Positions 9,673-25,441 of a stretch of 64,000 bases of DNA are shown in pieces. Below the pieces are notes generated by a model. The model was not told the origin of the DNA, did not search any database, and saw nothing but the letters and a program-made list of their open reading frames with translations. Source of the stretch: Ceraceosorus guamensis (taxonomy: Eukaryota > Basidiomycota > Exobasidiomycetes > Ceraceosorales > Ceraceosoraceae); NCBI RefSeq assembly GCF_003144195.1, contig NW_020290016.1:186001-250000 (forward strand), written 5' to 3'. How positions within the stretch are numbered: the first letter of the stretch is position 1; each line of letters begins with the position of its first letter. The translations under genes and the position numbers were made by a program.

Positions 9673-12120
9673 ATGATCACTCTGCTACTCATGAGGCCAA
9701 TCATCCAGAATCACATCAGGATCTTTGTCTTTCTTTCTTTGCTGAGCTGCTTCACCCTAGCAGATTCGGCCAGTGCACTCCCCTCTACTCGGACCACGCC
9801 AGCACCGCAAGCATTATTTAGCGCCACATCCCAGCGCCTCTACCCCCCTAGCCGTCTTGAGTCATCCCAGTGGAAAGATGGCATCGAACTCATGTCCAGG
9901 CAGGACGCAGTTGCTGGCAACTCGTCTTTAGTGAACACTTGGGCACCGCCCTTGAGCACGCGAGGCAGATACATCGTCGATGCGAATGGCAAACGTTTCA
10001 AGTTGCGCGGTGGCAACTGGCACGGAGCTTCAGGCACTTATCTTGGCCGCGGCGACTACAACGACCCAGCAAATCATCACGCGGGTGAGCTGGCGTATCA
10101 GACCCCACTGTGTCTGGACCGCGTCGCGCTCGAAGAGATCGTGGCTCAATTCCTGGCACTGGGCATCAACACTGTGCGCCTGCCATGGTCCAATGAGATG
10201 CTGCACACGGCTACGATTGTGCCAGACAGCGCGTTGAGAGCCAATCCGCAGCTGATGGGAATGTATCCCCTGCAAATTTTCGACGCTTGCGTCACTGCGC
10301 TCACTCGAGCTGGCATCGCCGTCATCTTGAACAACCACACGGTGAAGAGCATCTGGTGCTGCGGATTGGACGTGAACTCTAGATGGAATGGGGCGCAAAC
10401 GGATCAGCAGTGGCAAGCAGACTGGGTGTTCCTCGTCCAGAGATATGCGAACAATACGCGCGTAATCGGTGCCGAGCTGTACAAGTCAGTCAAAGTCTCG
10501 TGTATCGAAGCACGCACACGTAGGCAAAGCTGACACCTCGCAAAATTCAATGCACCATCACCCAGCGAGGTACGGCGTGATATCCTTCTTGATCCGACAT
10601 GGGGTGGCGGCGGAGCAGCAGATTGGTGGCGAGCCTCGCTTGACGCTGCCAACCGAATACATCGCGAAGCGAACGCGGACATTTTGATCGTCATCGATGG
10701 CATCAACTACGTCGGCATCCCTTCGCCTTACACGCCGTGAGCATCACAGCTGCTTGGCATTTGCGGTGAAAGACTCGCTAACCTCTTTCGCCAACCTCCC
10801 AGACATTACCGGCCAGAGCTAGCACCGGTGCAGGACCTCAGTCACGCGCTTGCGATTCCAGACAAGCTGGTGTACGCGGCGCACTTTTACGCTTACACTG
10901 GGCCGAACGCAACGGGCGGCAACGAGCCTTTTGACCTCAATGAGCCCACCTACGCTGAATTGAGCCCAGCGGATTTGAATGCCACTATCAACCGGCTCGC
11001 GTCGTACGTTGCGTCGTCCATCGACCAAGTTCAAAAGCACTACACTGCGCCAGTGTGGATATCGGAATTTGGTATTGGACGTCTGGGCACCTCGCAAACA
11101 GACAAAGGATGGTGGGGTCGCTTTGTCTCACTGCTGATCGACCGAGATCTCGAGTTTGCATACTGGCCACTCGTGGGCTGGCAAGCCGCGGGTGTCGGCG
11201 ATGGATATGCGTTGCTTGAATGGAGCTCTTCCGGAGAGCTGCTCAGCATTGACAGCCCCGGCGCCAACGACTTTCGCGCCTCGAGCTGGAATCGTCTGCA
11301 ACAAGCTTTGGGCCGATTTGAATCCGCTGCCGATGCTACTCTGTCTTCATCGGTCAACCTTACTGTGCCATCGGTACCTCGGTGGCTGATGCTCGGCACA
11401 GATCGCGGCAGCGTGCAGCAGAGCAACGTCATATCCGGAGACATTCGCTACTTTCCCGGCGACACGAAGGCTTCGTGCCCAGACGGCTTGCGGCTGATCG
11501 GCCTGACTCACCAATCAAAGCCTCGCGGCCTTTGCACAGATGCCGTCTTCGGCAGAGAATTGTGGCCAAGTGCAAAGCGCGAGTGGGAGGTGGTGACGGA
11601 CGAGCGGCACGTATCGCATGACTGGGCAAAAGGGTACACCAAGCTGGAATGCGCATCTGGAGCCTTCATCGTTGGATACGCTTTCGACGATGAAGGTCAC
11701 AGTAGAAGCTCGTACTGCGCCAAAACGTCGGTCCAGAGCGATCCTGCGCGTACAGCGACCGCTCAAGGTGCGCGCACGGTCTGGTTCGATCGACACGATG
11801 CCATGGGTCGAAGCGGAGTGACACAGGAGCAAGCGCAGCACGGCATCTTCGCCAGCGATGGCGGGACAGCGGGCTCGTGCGCAGATGATGAGCTCCTGGC
11901 TGGTTACGCATTTACCACTCGCGAGCATGGCGGGTGGCCTGCTGCTCTCCTTTGCAGGAATTTCAACTCCTCTGCCACACCCATTGGCTCAGCGGATGCT
12001 GCCTTTGCATCCAGCAGACTGTACGTTGGCTTGGATATGTTCGGCGTGTTGATTGGCGGATCAATTGCCCTCGTGCTGACAGCTTGGCAGTGCTTGCGAG
12101 ACGCCGTGATGCTTGTATAA
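9673..12120 (+). CDS. Secreted GH5 glycoside hydrolase with C-terminal Cys-repeat module and membrane anchor
   Basis: Exons 9673-10484, 10566-10736, 10803-12120 give 766 residues. The start ATG precedes a signal peptide (basic IRIFVFLSLLSCFTLADSAS). The GH5 (cellulase-fold) domain follows: KLRGGNWHG, INTVRLPWSNEM, VILNNHTVKSIWCC, the acid/base glutamate in YNEV (N271-E272, rebuilt across the first junction), HFYAY, and the nucleophile glutamate E416 in WISEFG. After about residue 550 come three short Cys-bounded repeats of the form C-x4-LIxGL/YAF...C, then a hydrophobic helix (FGVLIGGSIALVLTAW) a few residues from the end, so the enzyme is probably held at the cell surface. Family members cleave beta-glucans, mannans or glycolipids; the substrate is not determinable here. 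Several N-x-S/T sites fit secretion. Confidence 0.9.
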
Positions 12121-12970
12121 TAGTCGCAATACTTGTTGATATGCATTCAGGATCCAGCGATACATCTGCCGCCTAGCAATCGCGAGTGTGACTAAAAGAC
12201 AACATAAGAGCGAGTAGAGCAAGAGTGCGTGTAGCTCTTCTCCATAGAGCATCCATATTCGCGGCTGGATAGAAGGGTGAGGAGGCGGAGGTTAGCGCGA
12301 AGTGGTGCGGTCGTGGTGCGTGTCTGTGGTCTTAAGGGTCAAGCCATGTAAACAGATGAACCTACCTTCACGCTCATGACACACCGTTCGTGGTTTATTG
12401 GTGATCATCCCCGCATCTCTCACAATTTCTCTTTGATGAGCACAGCGCGGTCTCCACGCGTCTGATGAGTCACGTGACTGCGCTCGAGCCATGCTTGAGC
12501 GTGCCCGCAACAGCGACGTCTGTGGCCTTCGAATGCGCGTGGAGGGGAGGGGACACGCATGCGCGGGTTGACACACCACACCGTAAGCTCTATCGACCTG
12601 CTGATGATGTGCGCGCCGCTCTGACTGCTTGAACGCGCAAGCCTCACCGCACGCTCTGCAGGGCTCGAGTCTTGATTTAGCTGAGGGATTATTGGGGATT
12701 GCGCGTTGATCTAGGTCGAAGCTTATGATGAATGCGCAGCTGATCAGAGCGAACTTGAGTCACCTTCACCCACCATTTTGACTGTCCCGAGTTTCTCGTC
12801 CCATCGACCACCACCACCATCGCCTTCACTCTGTGCCAGTGATTATTCTTTGTGAAATAGTCTCTCCGCTCGAAGGGACTTCGATCTGCACTTGCTTGCA
12901 TACCTCCCTGACTGCTCGCTCCCCAAAGTTCTCTCAGCCGATCGGCAGTCACTCCAGTAGCTTCGACATC
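12121..12970. other. Intergenic region upstream of CDC48
   Basis: No gene seen. The distal part has TCACGTGACT-type words near 12470 and runs of short direct repeats; the 150 bp before the CDC48 start are pyrimidine-rich. Confidence 0.5.
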
Positions 12971-15970
<3,000 letters not shown>

Positions 15971-18213
15971 TAGCGCCTAGTCCTTCTAGACTTTCTTCGC
16001 ACGACATTCACTGGCTGCTCGCCCTGCTATTCAAAAACACTCTGTCAGGTTACTCTTGTTGATCATGGTTCCCGAAATCGAACGCAAAGACGCGCTGTAT
16101 TGAATGAATCTGGGGCCTCCACGTGTGTGGCAAGACGTCAATTCGGTCATCACTTCAATACGTCTGTCGAAATTGAGGATGAAAGCAGAGTTGGCGTGTG
16201 GCCGTAGCAGGGAAAGACGTGGATGCTCTCAAGGTGCCCTCGTAAAAATAGACCTTGAGGCACAGCTGGCGAGTCTTCATCTCGTCGGATAATGCTCCAC
16301 GCCCCCTTCATAGCATGGCGTGAGCTCCGGCTGCTTCACGCACAACGTCATCTCCGACATTCATGCGTTGTGGTTTGCGCATGCACTCTCAGACTACGAA
16401 AGCCACTAGCACCTGCTGCAAAGCGTCATGGATTTTCGGAAGTGGCCGCTTGTGACTGTTGGAGCTTCGCGTTGCCGTTTCCTACATCTATAGCTATGAT
16501 AGATATACCGCACATGCAGCGCGGCGGCTAATTTTGCCCTCGGAACGCCCAACTGACGGCAAAACCTATTTGTGATTCGATCCAAGACAAGTTTCTGTGA
16601 GGCCGCCTTAATGGCGGTCATGCCATTTCGACGCGATTAATTGTTCTGTGCACGTTCTACAGAGGGCAGCAGCCTAGCTGTGACAAGTCAGGCAAGGGTC
16701 TCTGTATACAGCTGCTACACCTGATACGGATCGTGAATGTGTTTTGAGCAATTTACATTTGCAGAGCTTGTGCCTGCGAAGATGGCTTCTGGGATGAAGG
16801 CAGGCGCGAATATGACCGTGGTACGAAGGCGTGTCTCCGCAACTCATCCTCGAGCGACCCTTGCGCGAAGGGAAGCGCCACAGGGCAAGTCTGGTCTTTG
16901 GCCTTTCCTTGGTGGTGGTGAGTCGTGAGTAGAAGCGCAAACATGAACGGCGGCTACTGGCAGAGACCGTGGCTGGTGTGCGATTCACTGCACAAATGAG
17001 CAAATGAGCAAATGACCTCTGGACACAGGCATCTGAGAGCTTGATCCTTTGCTGCTGCAGACACACACAACAAGCTTTTGAGTTTGGCATTTGGCCGCAA
17101 CCGCTATGCCTGTACAGCCAGCTCCCATGCACAGGTACCCGCACGTAAATTGAGCACCAGCATTGCGTCCACAGCGATTAGCGCCTCGCGAGGTGGGTGG
17201 ACTTCTCGGGCTCCGAGACACACCTCACAAGCCTTCTACCTGAATTCGGATGGCAGAAGAATGAATCTGCAAGAGGATTGCTGACTTAGCCATGCTCGCG
17301 ATTTGTAAGGTCAATCACGAAATCGCGATTGATGAGAAGCCATTTGAGCGCTTAGTCTGGGGATTTGGGAGATTAGCAAGTGTTGCTGTGCATTGGAATT
17401 TGCAGCGTGATAGGCTAGACCTGCTCCATACGCACGTCGCACTGTATGTACTCACGACTCAAGACTAGAAGTCTGTTGTGTTCAAAGGAAGCTAGCTGCC
17501 TGCTGCTACATGTATATGCCAGCAGCTGTCACATCTGGAGCTTGAGCGACTGCTGCACAGGTCAGCAATCGCAGCTGCCAGCGGTCTAGCGCTGCAGCGC
17601 AAGACGCAACCACGCATTCACGAACTTTTCGACGGAACGATTTTTGAATTTGACTGCTACAGCACTCACGACTCGACCAAATTTGAGAGAGTGGTGCAGT
17701 GCCCGCATGAAAGCGACTTATACTGGCTTATAGCGGGCCATTCGTGTGGCAGCATTAAGCTCCTCTGCCATCTTGTGGATTGATCGGAACAACCCGAGAT
17801 ACGCGGCGGCAAAGAGCGCTGCCGAATCCCACAAAGGGGGTAGGGGAGAGGGGGGGGGGATGTGAACGACAGGCAACTCCGCCAGAAGCCTTGCTGCCTG
17901 CAAGCCAACAGCTGCCTGCTAATGCCTGAGCATGGCAGTCACAAGCGTTGACTCAGCTGCTGTTCAACAGGCGTCGCCTAAGAATTGTGACTACTGACGA
18001 CTCTTGACTCTGACTCTTGATGGCTATGTCGACGCTCGATCGTGTTCGATCCATGACTGGCGTCAGCGTCGTCAGGACATCACTGCTCCGTCACGAGTGA
18101 CTGGAGAATCCTCCTTGGCGTTTAAATTGCGCCATGTGTCCTGCGTGGGGAACATAGCTCCGGAGCTAAGAGTTGCTGAGGTGCCGAATGAATGCAATGC
18201 GGTGCGCCTGACG

Positions 18214-18271
18214 TGCAGTGCAGCGCAGCGCAGTGTAGTGCAGCGCAGTGCAGTGTAGTGCAGCGCAGCAG
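18214..18271. repeat. Degenerate GCAGT/GCAGC repeat with a 20-bp tandem duplication
   Basis: The 20-mer at 18231-18250 (CAGTGTAGTGCAGCGCAGTG) is repeated at 18251-18270 with changes only at its last two positions, and is preceded by related partial copies. Confidence 0.85.
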
Positions 18272-18836
18272 ATGGCCATTCCATCGCACCGTGCAATGTG
18301 AATCTGAATCTAGCTTGGTGAGCCAGACAAATCCGTAGCGTCCTACGCTGTCGCGACCCACACGAGCTGCCGGCAGCAGCAGCTACTTCGAAGCCCGCGT
18401 TCAAACATACAAGTCGATCGTGAGAGTTGCGCTAGGCAGACAGCGTAGCTGTCTGTGTCACGATCGATTCAAGTACGGTACCGGTAAAGTCTTGAGCAGT
18501 GGTCCTCGCGTGGTTGCAGCGTCAATTCGATGTTGACGCTGATGCTGATGCTGATGATGCCGATGCCGATGCAGCTAGCAGCTCACGAGTCACCTGGAGG
18601 TAGCCACAGCAGTACTCCTTTGCTTGACAATCTGAATGACGAATCACGAATATGAATGTGCAGCCAGCGACGGCTCTTGCCATCCTTCGCCTGGCGCCAA
18701 CATTCACCACGGGAAATCGTCGTTGCGCGGCTTGCAGAGGCATTCTGCTACAGTGTGAGCGTATATCGAGGAGAGCTGGCAATCACCAGTCGGGCGCACG
18801 AAGGAGCAGAAGCGCGCTGCGACGACGCTCGAGCCC

Positions 18837-18890
18837 TGCTGCTGCTGCTGCTGCTGTTGCTGCTGACTGCTGCTGACTGCTGCTGACTGC
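18837..18890. repeat. CTG microsatellite followed by three perfect TGCTGACTGC units
   Basis: A run of CTG triplets (one TTG interruption) leads into TGCTGACTGC repeated exactly three times at 18861-18890. Frames crossing it give only poly-Leu or poly-Gln and no flanking protein. Confidence 0.9.
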
Positions 18891-19477
18891 ATGTCGCTCA
18901 GGGCAAGTCTTACATCCCCTCAACACGCGCTCTTGCTCTTCACCGTCCTTGCGGCACCTCCCTTGTCCTTGCATGTCATTGGTATTAGTATTCGCTTCGC
19001 ACGTTTGGTCAACTTTTGTCAAATCCTCCCACGCCTCGCAGCTGAAGCACAGGTCGCCATCTATCGTGCATACATTGGGCGATCCTCGACATCCACACTG
19101 GCGCAGCGAGCCATACGACAAGTGCCATCAGGCAGATCTTGCAACGACTGAGGGTCTGCTCCTGTTGGGCCCGCGTCGCAAGGAGTTTGCCGCACTCGTC
19201 GCAAGCCGCTTCGCCTCCTTGCACACGCACTTCATAGAGTCGAAGAATGCGCATGGACCTCGTCCGCATTGCCTTTGTCTAGTCCAGCCAGCGGCAGGAG
19301 CACTCATTCGTTGCTGTGCTTATCTGGACTTGACTGCTTCTACAGCGGTCTCAAGTGTTGCACTTTGATCGTCTCGGGTACGGGTGCAGTGTCACTAGAT
19401 TGACGCCGCCCGGAAGACTCGTGACTGTGGAAGCGGCCCGAGACTTGAGAGCGGATCCGCTCCTCAACGGAATCACA

Positions 19478-22400
19478 ATGTCATCAGGCTCCAACGAACG
19501 GGTGGGGCAGCTCCCGGACACACCTCCTCGTACCTCCGCAAATCATACTGCATCGATACTCACCCAAGCCGCACGTCCGGCAAGCACGCCTTCAAAACCG
19601 AACACCTCAGAACGCAACAACGCCATCACATCTCCTCACATCCAATCCGAATACTTGTCGGCAGGTAACCCGCTGACGGCGATCCTATCCAAGAACTCCA
19701 GTCCTGCCTCCAGCATCACCTCATCGCCCGTGAGGGTCGCACAAATACTGACACCGACGCCGGCTCGAGCATCGCATTACTCATCATCCGCGGTGTCCAG
19801 CAGCTCCGAGGGCTCCAAGGGCTCGAAGCGAGTGGTGAGATATTCTACCCGAAACAGCGCGTCGAGTCTCGAGATTGATTCGGACGACGGGGCCTTTGGC
19901 GACGAGGATTCGGAGGCCGAAGCAGTGTCTTCTCGCTTTCCTCGACCCAGGAAATTCGAGATTCCTCCTCGAGGCGATCGGGCGGGCCCTCAAATCTCCC
20001 AGAATCGCGTCGCAGCGGCAGCGGCGTCGCGCAAACACAGCAAGTCACCCTCCAGCGCTCGGCATATGGAAAATCCACCTAATGTTGCCCCTACAAAGCA
20101 CCAATCGCAGCGAGCCTCATTAAACTCGCCGCAACTTCCGCGAGACTCTGCACCAGGTTCGCCCGGTCTTTCTCGTCCAGAGGGCCAGATCCGATCCATT
20201 CTCAAGGCACCAAAAGCCGGCTCTGGTGTCATGTCGCTCGACCTTTCGGACACCAGAATTAGTGCGACATGGGCGGCGATCGCCTCCTCCGACACGCGGA
20301 TATCATTCTTCGTTTTGGGATACCTCCACTCAGAAGGCACGTCTGCGCAACATGATCCAGTCAGGAGTTCGACCATCTCCGCGGTGTCTACCGCATCAAC
20401 TCAATCAACGGTCACTCTGCGACCCGGCGTGCCCCAGCCGATGATCGTCGTCGCCGAGGGCACATATACGGGCGTAAAGGGTTTGAGTTCTATCCAGGAA
20501 CATCTCATACCGTCTGAAGCCCGTTTTGCTATTCTGCGCGTCATGGACAAGTACCTCTTGGTGCAGTGCCTTGGGGAGGGTTTGAGGTGAGTGAAATTCC
20601 CTGTCGTCACGCTACCAGCTCGCGCCAAAGATGGCGATGGCGCGAGTCTCTCAGATCGGTCGATGCCGCGTGTCTCGTGGGTAGAGCCACGAAGCTTTGC
20701 CATTCCTCCCGCGCCTTCGTGTGCACGTAAACGCCCGGTTGAGCTCTTTGGATGGAAAATCAATGAGGGAACCAATGCTTCGGTGCACGGACCGCTGCGA
20801 GGAGTTGCAGTCCGGGGAGATGCACTTCGTGCGAAGGCCAAGCGTTGGGGCGCTTTTGGAAGGCAGACTTCCACTATCACAGTGCGACTATGATCATCGG
20901 CAAAGCTGACACGTCTAAGCTTCCTCTGTCCCACAGCGGCGTGCGCAGAGCGAGGGCTTTAGTACACGGGCGCTCGCTGATGGCTCACTTCCCCACGCTG
21001 ACCGCGACGACAGTCGTATCCAAAGCTGCTGAGCTCACCGACTTTTTGATCCGATTCAAACTCAAACTCAATGCCGACACGCCATTGCGCCCGCTGCGTA
21101 TACATCGAGGTGAAACGGACGACGAGTGGGAAGAGACGGATGCGGAAAGTGGTATAATCATGCAAAGCCCGATTCACGACACCAACGGAGGTCAACAATC
21201 GCCAGCCCTTGCAAGCTCGAGCGCGAGCTCCCCTGACCTTGATGACGGACCTCGTGATGGTCACGAGAGCCGCGAGAGCCGCTACGACTCTTCCAGGTAC
21301 TCGAGAGACACAGACGCGAGTACTCCATCTACACGTGACATTGCCACGCCTTCCAGCCTCGGTGGAGACATCAACGGATTTCCTCTTCCTCCGGAATCCA
21401 ACGGTTTTGAACGTAAGCTGGCAGGTGATGAGACTGAAGATGGCAGAGCCACAAAGATGAGCACTGCCAGCCAAAGCACCACCGGCTCCACCATCTTGGG
21501 CTTGGGAATGTCCTCTTTGGCGAAGGGGTATCTCAGCGCCCGGACTAGCGTCGCCACCCAAAGAATGCGAGATCTCGCACCAACACCTATCACGGAAGAG
21601 GGCAGCTCGTACGACGATCGCAGAAGCTCGGTCGCGACGGAGCTTCCTATCTCGAGTCAAATTCCTCCTCGCGAGCGCGAGTTGCCCCCTCTTCCGCTCG
21701 ATGAGCCGGACGAGACCGATGTCTATGGTGGAATCGACGCCGATGGTTCTGCAACACCGCGCGTGAATACGTTGACGCTTGGCCCGACGGGGGCCAGACC
21801 TCTGGAACAGATCGGGAGCCCCGAGCCCGGAGACGACGCGGAAGAGCGAGATCGACTCGAGCGCGAAAAGCAAGACTTTTTGAGCTGGCAACACGAGCAA
21901 GCAGAGCGCATTGAAGCGAAAGAAAAAGCCCGCGCAAAGCGGCGGGAGCGCGAAAGGATCAAGCGCGACGAGAAGAAGCGCGAGCAGGTCATGTCGAAGC
22001 TCAAGAGGGAACAGGAGAGCTGGGCGGGCGGTGACGTTAGTGATACGCCCAATGGCCACTCGAATCCGAGGCACGATACGCCAAATTCCGGCCGCCATCG
22101 TCGCGTTGACAGCAGGCAGAGTGGAAGTGAGAGTCAGAGCGGCCGCAGCGCGCACACCCAATCGGAGCTGCGCGGAGACAGTCGTATCAGCAACAACAAG
22201 TCGTCGGGAGACGAGTCGAGCGATCATAGGAGACGCAATGTCTTGTCTCCGCTGGGAGCGCCTCCCAATCTTGCCTTGCCACCAACGCCCAGGACGCCCG
22301 CTCTCGTCCGCTCCCCACGGTCACCTCCCCCGTTGTCGCCACTGCCACGCACCCCCAGAGAAATCGCAGCGGCGCATCGCTTGTCTGAGGGGCTCACCTC

Positions 22401-23979
22401 GCCGAAGCGTGCAAGCTTCCCAGAGGCTCGCAGTCCGCCGATTGGGCCTGCAACGCTTCCCTCTCACGAGGCGCCACCTATACTCGCTTCCAGTAGGCCT
22501 GTATCGGCCAGGATGAGCGAAGAACCGAGCAGAGCTGACGTCCGGTCTCCAGAATTCAGGATGCCAATTCTCACTGCGGGATGGACTTGCACGCCAGACG
22601 CTGAATTCCCTGTCGATGAGATAGCGCATGATGAACGTGCTCAATCTTCGACCTCTACCGACTCGCCGAGTGTCGCGACTGGTCTCACGGCAAGTGCTGT
22701 CGACAGATCACGATCGAACTCGTTGCTGGCGTCAACCAGTTCTCATCAACATGGAGCGGGACCTTCGTGGCCGTACCGCACCCGCAATCCCACGTGGAGC
22801 GGCAGTACTCTCAACACGGCTCCAACCTCCATCGCGACATCTCCACGAAAACCTCTGCTCAACTTGGGGAGTGCCGGAGAGGCTAGAATTGGGCGTCACT
22901 CGCGGAACGGCTCGAACGATGATGCAGCTCGGGGCGGGGCAGCCTTGAGCCCAACAGCAGCAGTCACGACCACTTCGGAGCTCACGGGCATGATCCGAAA
23001 GAAGAATTTGCCCCCACTTCCTAAGTCGTCCTCGGGCAGCGAGAATGAGAGTAATCCGGAAGAAAAGGCTTTGGCAGCTGAAGCGAGACAGCGGGCGCGA
23101 ATGGCGGATCGGGCAGCTCTGGCAGCTCAGGCTCAGATCGAAATCGCTCGGGCTGAGCAGCGCAGACTTGCTTTCGAAATCAGCGAATCTGAGCGACGTA
23201 ATCGTGAGCGGAGCGAAGCTGAAGTGCTGATACGTGCGAAATGGGCAAAGGAGCAGGCGAGTCGCAATCAGCTCGATGCATACGAGCGAAGCAAGCTCGA
23301 GAGCGAGGTGAGTTCGCTAGTGGACCTTCCTTGTGTATGATGACGACGCGGCTGACATCTGGCTTGCTCTCAGGAACGTCGCCGCCGCGCCCATGTTGCT
23401 GAACAGAAGCGAAAAGAGGCGGAAGCCGCCGAACGAGCTCGAGAGGATCAAAGGCGCCAGGACATTGAAATGCAAGAAGCCCTTGAGCATTCGGCGCGCA
23501 AAAAGAGAGACGCGCAGGCCCGAGAGGCCAAGCTCGTGGCGGATGCTGACGCGGCTCGCAAGCGTGGAGAAGCGGCCGCTATTCGGAAAGCGGTCAAGCA
23601 GCGCGATCGAGAGATGCTTGCCAAAGAGTTTTTGCGTCTGCAAGCTGCAGGAGATATGGTCTTGGAGGGAGATTTGAGCATTCAAATCGGAGACGCTACG
23701 GGATGGAAGAGGCGCTGGTTCGCGCTCAAAGACGGAGAAATTGCATTCTTCAAGACCTCTCATGACGCCCAGCGGAATACGCCCACCGAGCATTACAACC
23801 TCAGAGGGGCCATCGCATCGATCGAAGATGCTTTCGAGGAGGCACAGATGCCACACAGTTTCCGAGTCAACTTTACGAGCGAGAGCGGCAGCGAATGTTT
23901 CGTCGCTTACACTGACACCGAAGACGACATGGAGGTGCTGCTGGTTGGGATGCAGACCTTGAGCAAGCATCTCGCCTAG
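19478..23979 (+). CDS. Actin-binding ADF-H domain protein with coiled coil and C-terminal PH domain
   Basis: Exons 19478-20586, 20937-23307, 23374-23979 join in phase to 1361 residues. A Ser/Pro-rich leader precedes an ADF homology domain (about 250-415): SLDLSDTRISATWAAIASSD, then IVVAEGTYTGVKGLSSIQEH, FAILRVMDKYLLVQCLGEGL, and, across the first junction, SGVRRARALVHGRSLMAHF and LTDFLIRFKLK. This drebrin/coactosin-type order binds actin filaments. A long disordered Ser/Arg/Pro region contains charged coiled-coil stretches (about 670-735 and 1083-1250). The end is a pleckstrin-homology domain (about 1254-1355; VLEGDLSIQ, GWKRRWFALKDGEIAFFK), which binds phosphoinositides. The likely role, linking cortical actin to membrane, is inference. 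The 349-nt first intron is fully open in parts and easily misread as coding; only its removal restores the ADF-H fold. Confidence 0.87.
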
Positions 23980-25441
23980 CGATGAGGGCAACTCGCATCT
24001 GACACCCGACCTTTTACCCAGATCACTTTGGCATCAGTTCGACGTTCCTGCTGGCATACGCATACTCCCCTTTACTTTGCTGGTGAACACGCTGAACTTC
24101 AAAATTCTAGACCAACCCGCTTTCAGTCTCTGTCCCTACCTACTCCTCACACATCCTTCACTCAGGAACGTTCCCTCCTCTGATGTGTCCACTCTCTACA
24201 TGATATCTATGTACCATACCAATTGTCACCTCTGCACACCCTTTGTTTTGCAAATGCCACAATCTCCATTGCAGTACCTCAAAGGTTTGATGAGCTGGGA
24301 GGGGGGCCTGGAAAAAGTCGCTCGTGCGGGACTTAGGAGATGCAAGATGTGGACTCCGGCGATGAGAAGAATCTGACGAACAGTCACCAACTTTTTGTCT
24401 TCGTTTGATCTTGTTGACATGGCCCGAGGCATGGCGCGCCACGGTCATTTCATCTGCCTGCATGGTGGATTTCGATTCACTTGTGAAGTTTGAAGACATC
24501 ACTGGCGACTTCAGCGATCGTCTGTCTCACCGAAGGGCTCGTGACCACCTTTGATATTTCCGCCCTCTCGTCTGCACCAGACGCGCGGTCATTCGTGATT
24601 CTAATGAGCACTCCCGAGCCGTGCGTGGGGCGGCGATGGATGCGGATCTACTCGGTCTATCCTTTAACTTCCAAGGACCCCGCTTGAGCTTCGAACCCAG
24701 CATGACGAACGCGGCGTCGGTCCCACCGACACCCGCCGCGTACGCGCAGCAGCAGCAGCACTCGTGACTACTCCGCGCTGACCGATCGACTGCTGATGAC
24801 TCGTGACTGCATCAGCAGCAGCTAGCTATATATAAGCAGTCGTGAGTCGGAATAGCCAGACGCGAGGATTCACGCAGACGCGGCCATGCTGCTGCGCTGA
24901 GCCGATGCTACAAGCTTGACCGTGGCCTGCATTGCGCCCGCGCGATGGTGCATGATGGTGCTGGTATGGTGGGTGCTGGATGCAGCCCATTATGGACCCG
25001 GAACCGCGCTCTGTGGTAGAACCTATATACAGCGTCAACTGACACGGTACTCGGTAATTGCCCTTGCGACGTGGTTCCAGCATTGACGATTGGTACCGCC
25101 ATACCGACGCTCAGACTCGCGACACCATCCTCCCACGCCCGTCGACCTCGGCAAGCACGAAGCACGAATTCCAGTCTCAAATCGAGGTGTCTCTCCCCTT
25201 TGGTGTCTCTGGACCTGCACATTTTGCTGGGCACGTGCGCCCACTCCCCGCAAGCCACAACGCCTTCGTCAGAGTCGCCCGAGCAGCTGCGTTCAGTATG
25301 TTCTGAAGTGCCGCCAGTCATAAGCAAGTCGACTGAGCACTGCTGAGACTGGAGCCAGCCAATCCTCTAGCGTGCCGGCGTTGAATTGCTTCGAAGCTCG
25401 CGGCTAGTTCTATGTGTCCTCCATCTTTCTAAGAAGCTAAG
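23980..25441. other. Intergenic region upstream of the Nem1 gene
   Basis: No gene seen. It contains short CAG runs near 24750-24820, repeated CTCGTGACT words, and a TATA-like TATATATAAG at about 24829-24838 that lies too far (600 bp) from the next ATG to assign. Confidence 0.5.

Larger units (their letters stand above)
15971..19477. other. Gene-poor block with simple repeats
   Basis: About 3.5 kb with no supportable gene on either strand. Open frames are short and arise from skewed composition. The right half is repeat-rich: a duplicated CAGTG/CAGCG word array, GATGCT/GATGCC runs near 18535-18575, and CTG plus TGCTGACTGC repeats (listed separately). Words such as GTCACGAGT and GACTCTTGACTC recur. 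The last 400 bp presumably hold the promoter of the gene at 19478. Confidence 0.5.

Noticed and set aside
16674-17144. A 156-residue minus-strand frame after CDC48
   Set aside because: Cys/Arg-rich translation of non-coding sequence without motif spacing of any zinc domain.
20591-20893. A 100-residue frame within the first intron of the ADF-H gene
   Set aside because: Including it breaks the ADF-H fold; the intron with GTGAGT and CCACAG ends restores it in phase.
20959-22227. A 422-residue minus-strand frame across the ADF-H gene
   Set aside because: No domain content; the sense strand carries the ADF-H domain and consistent splice phases.
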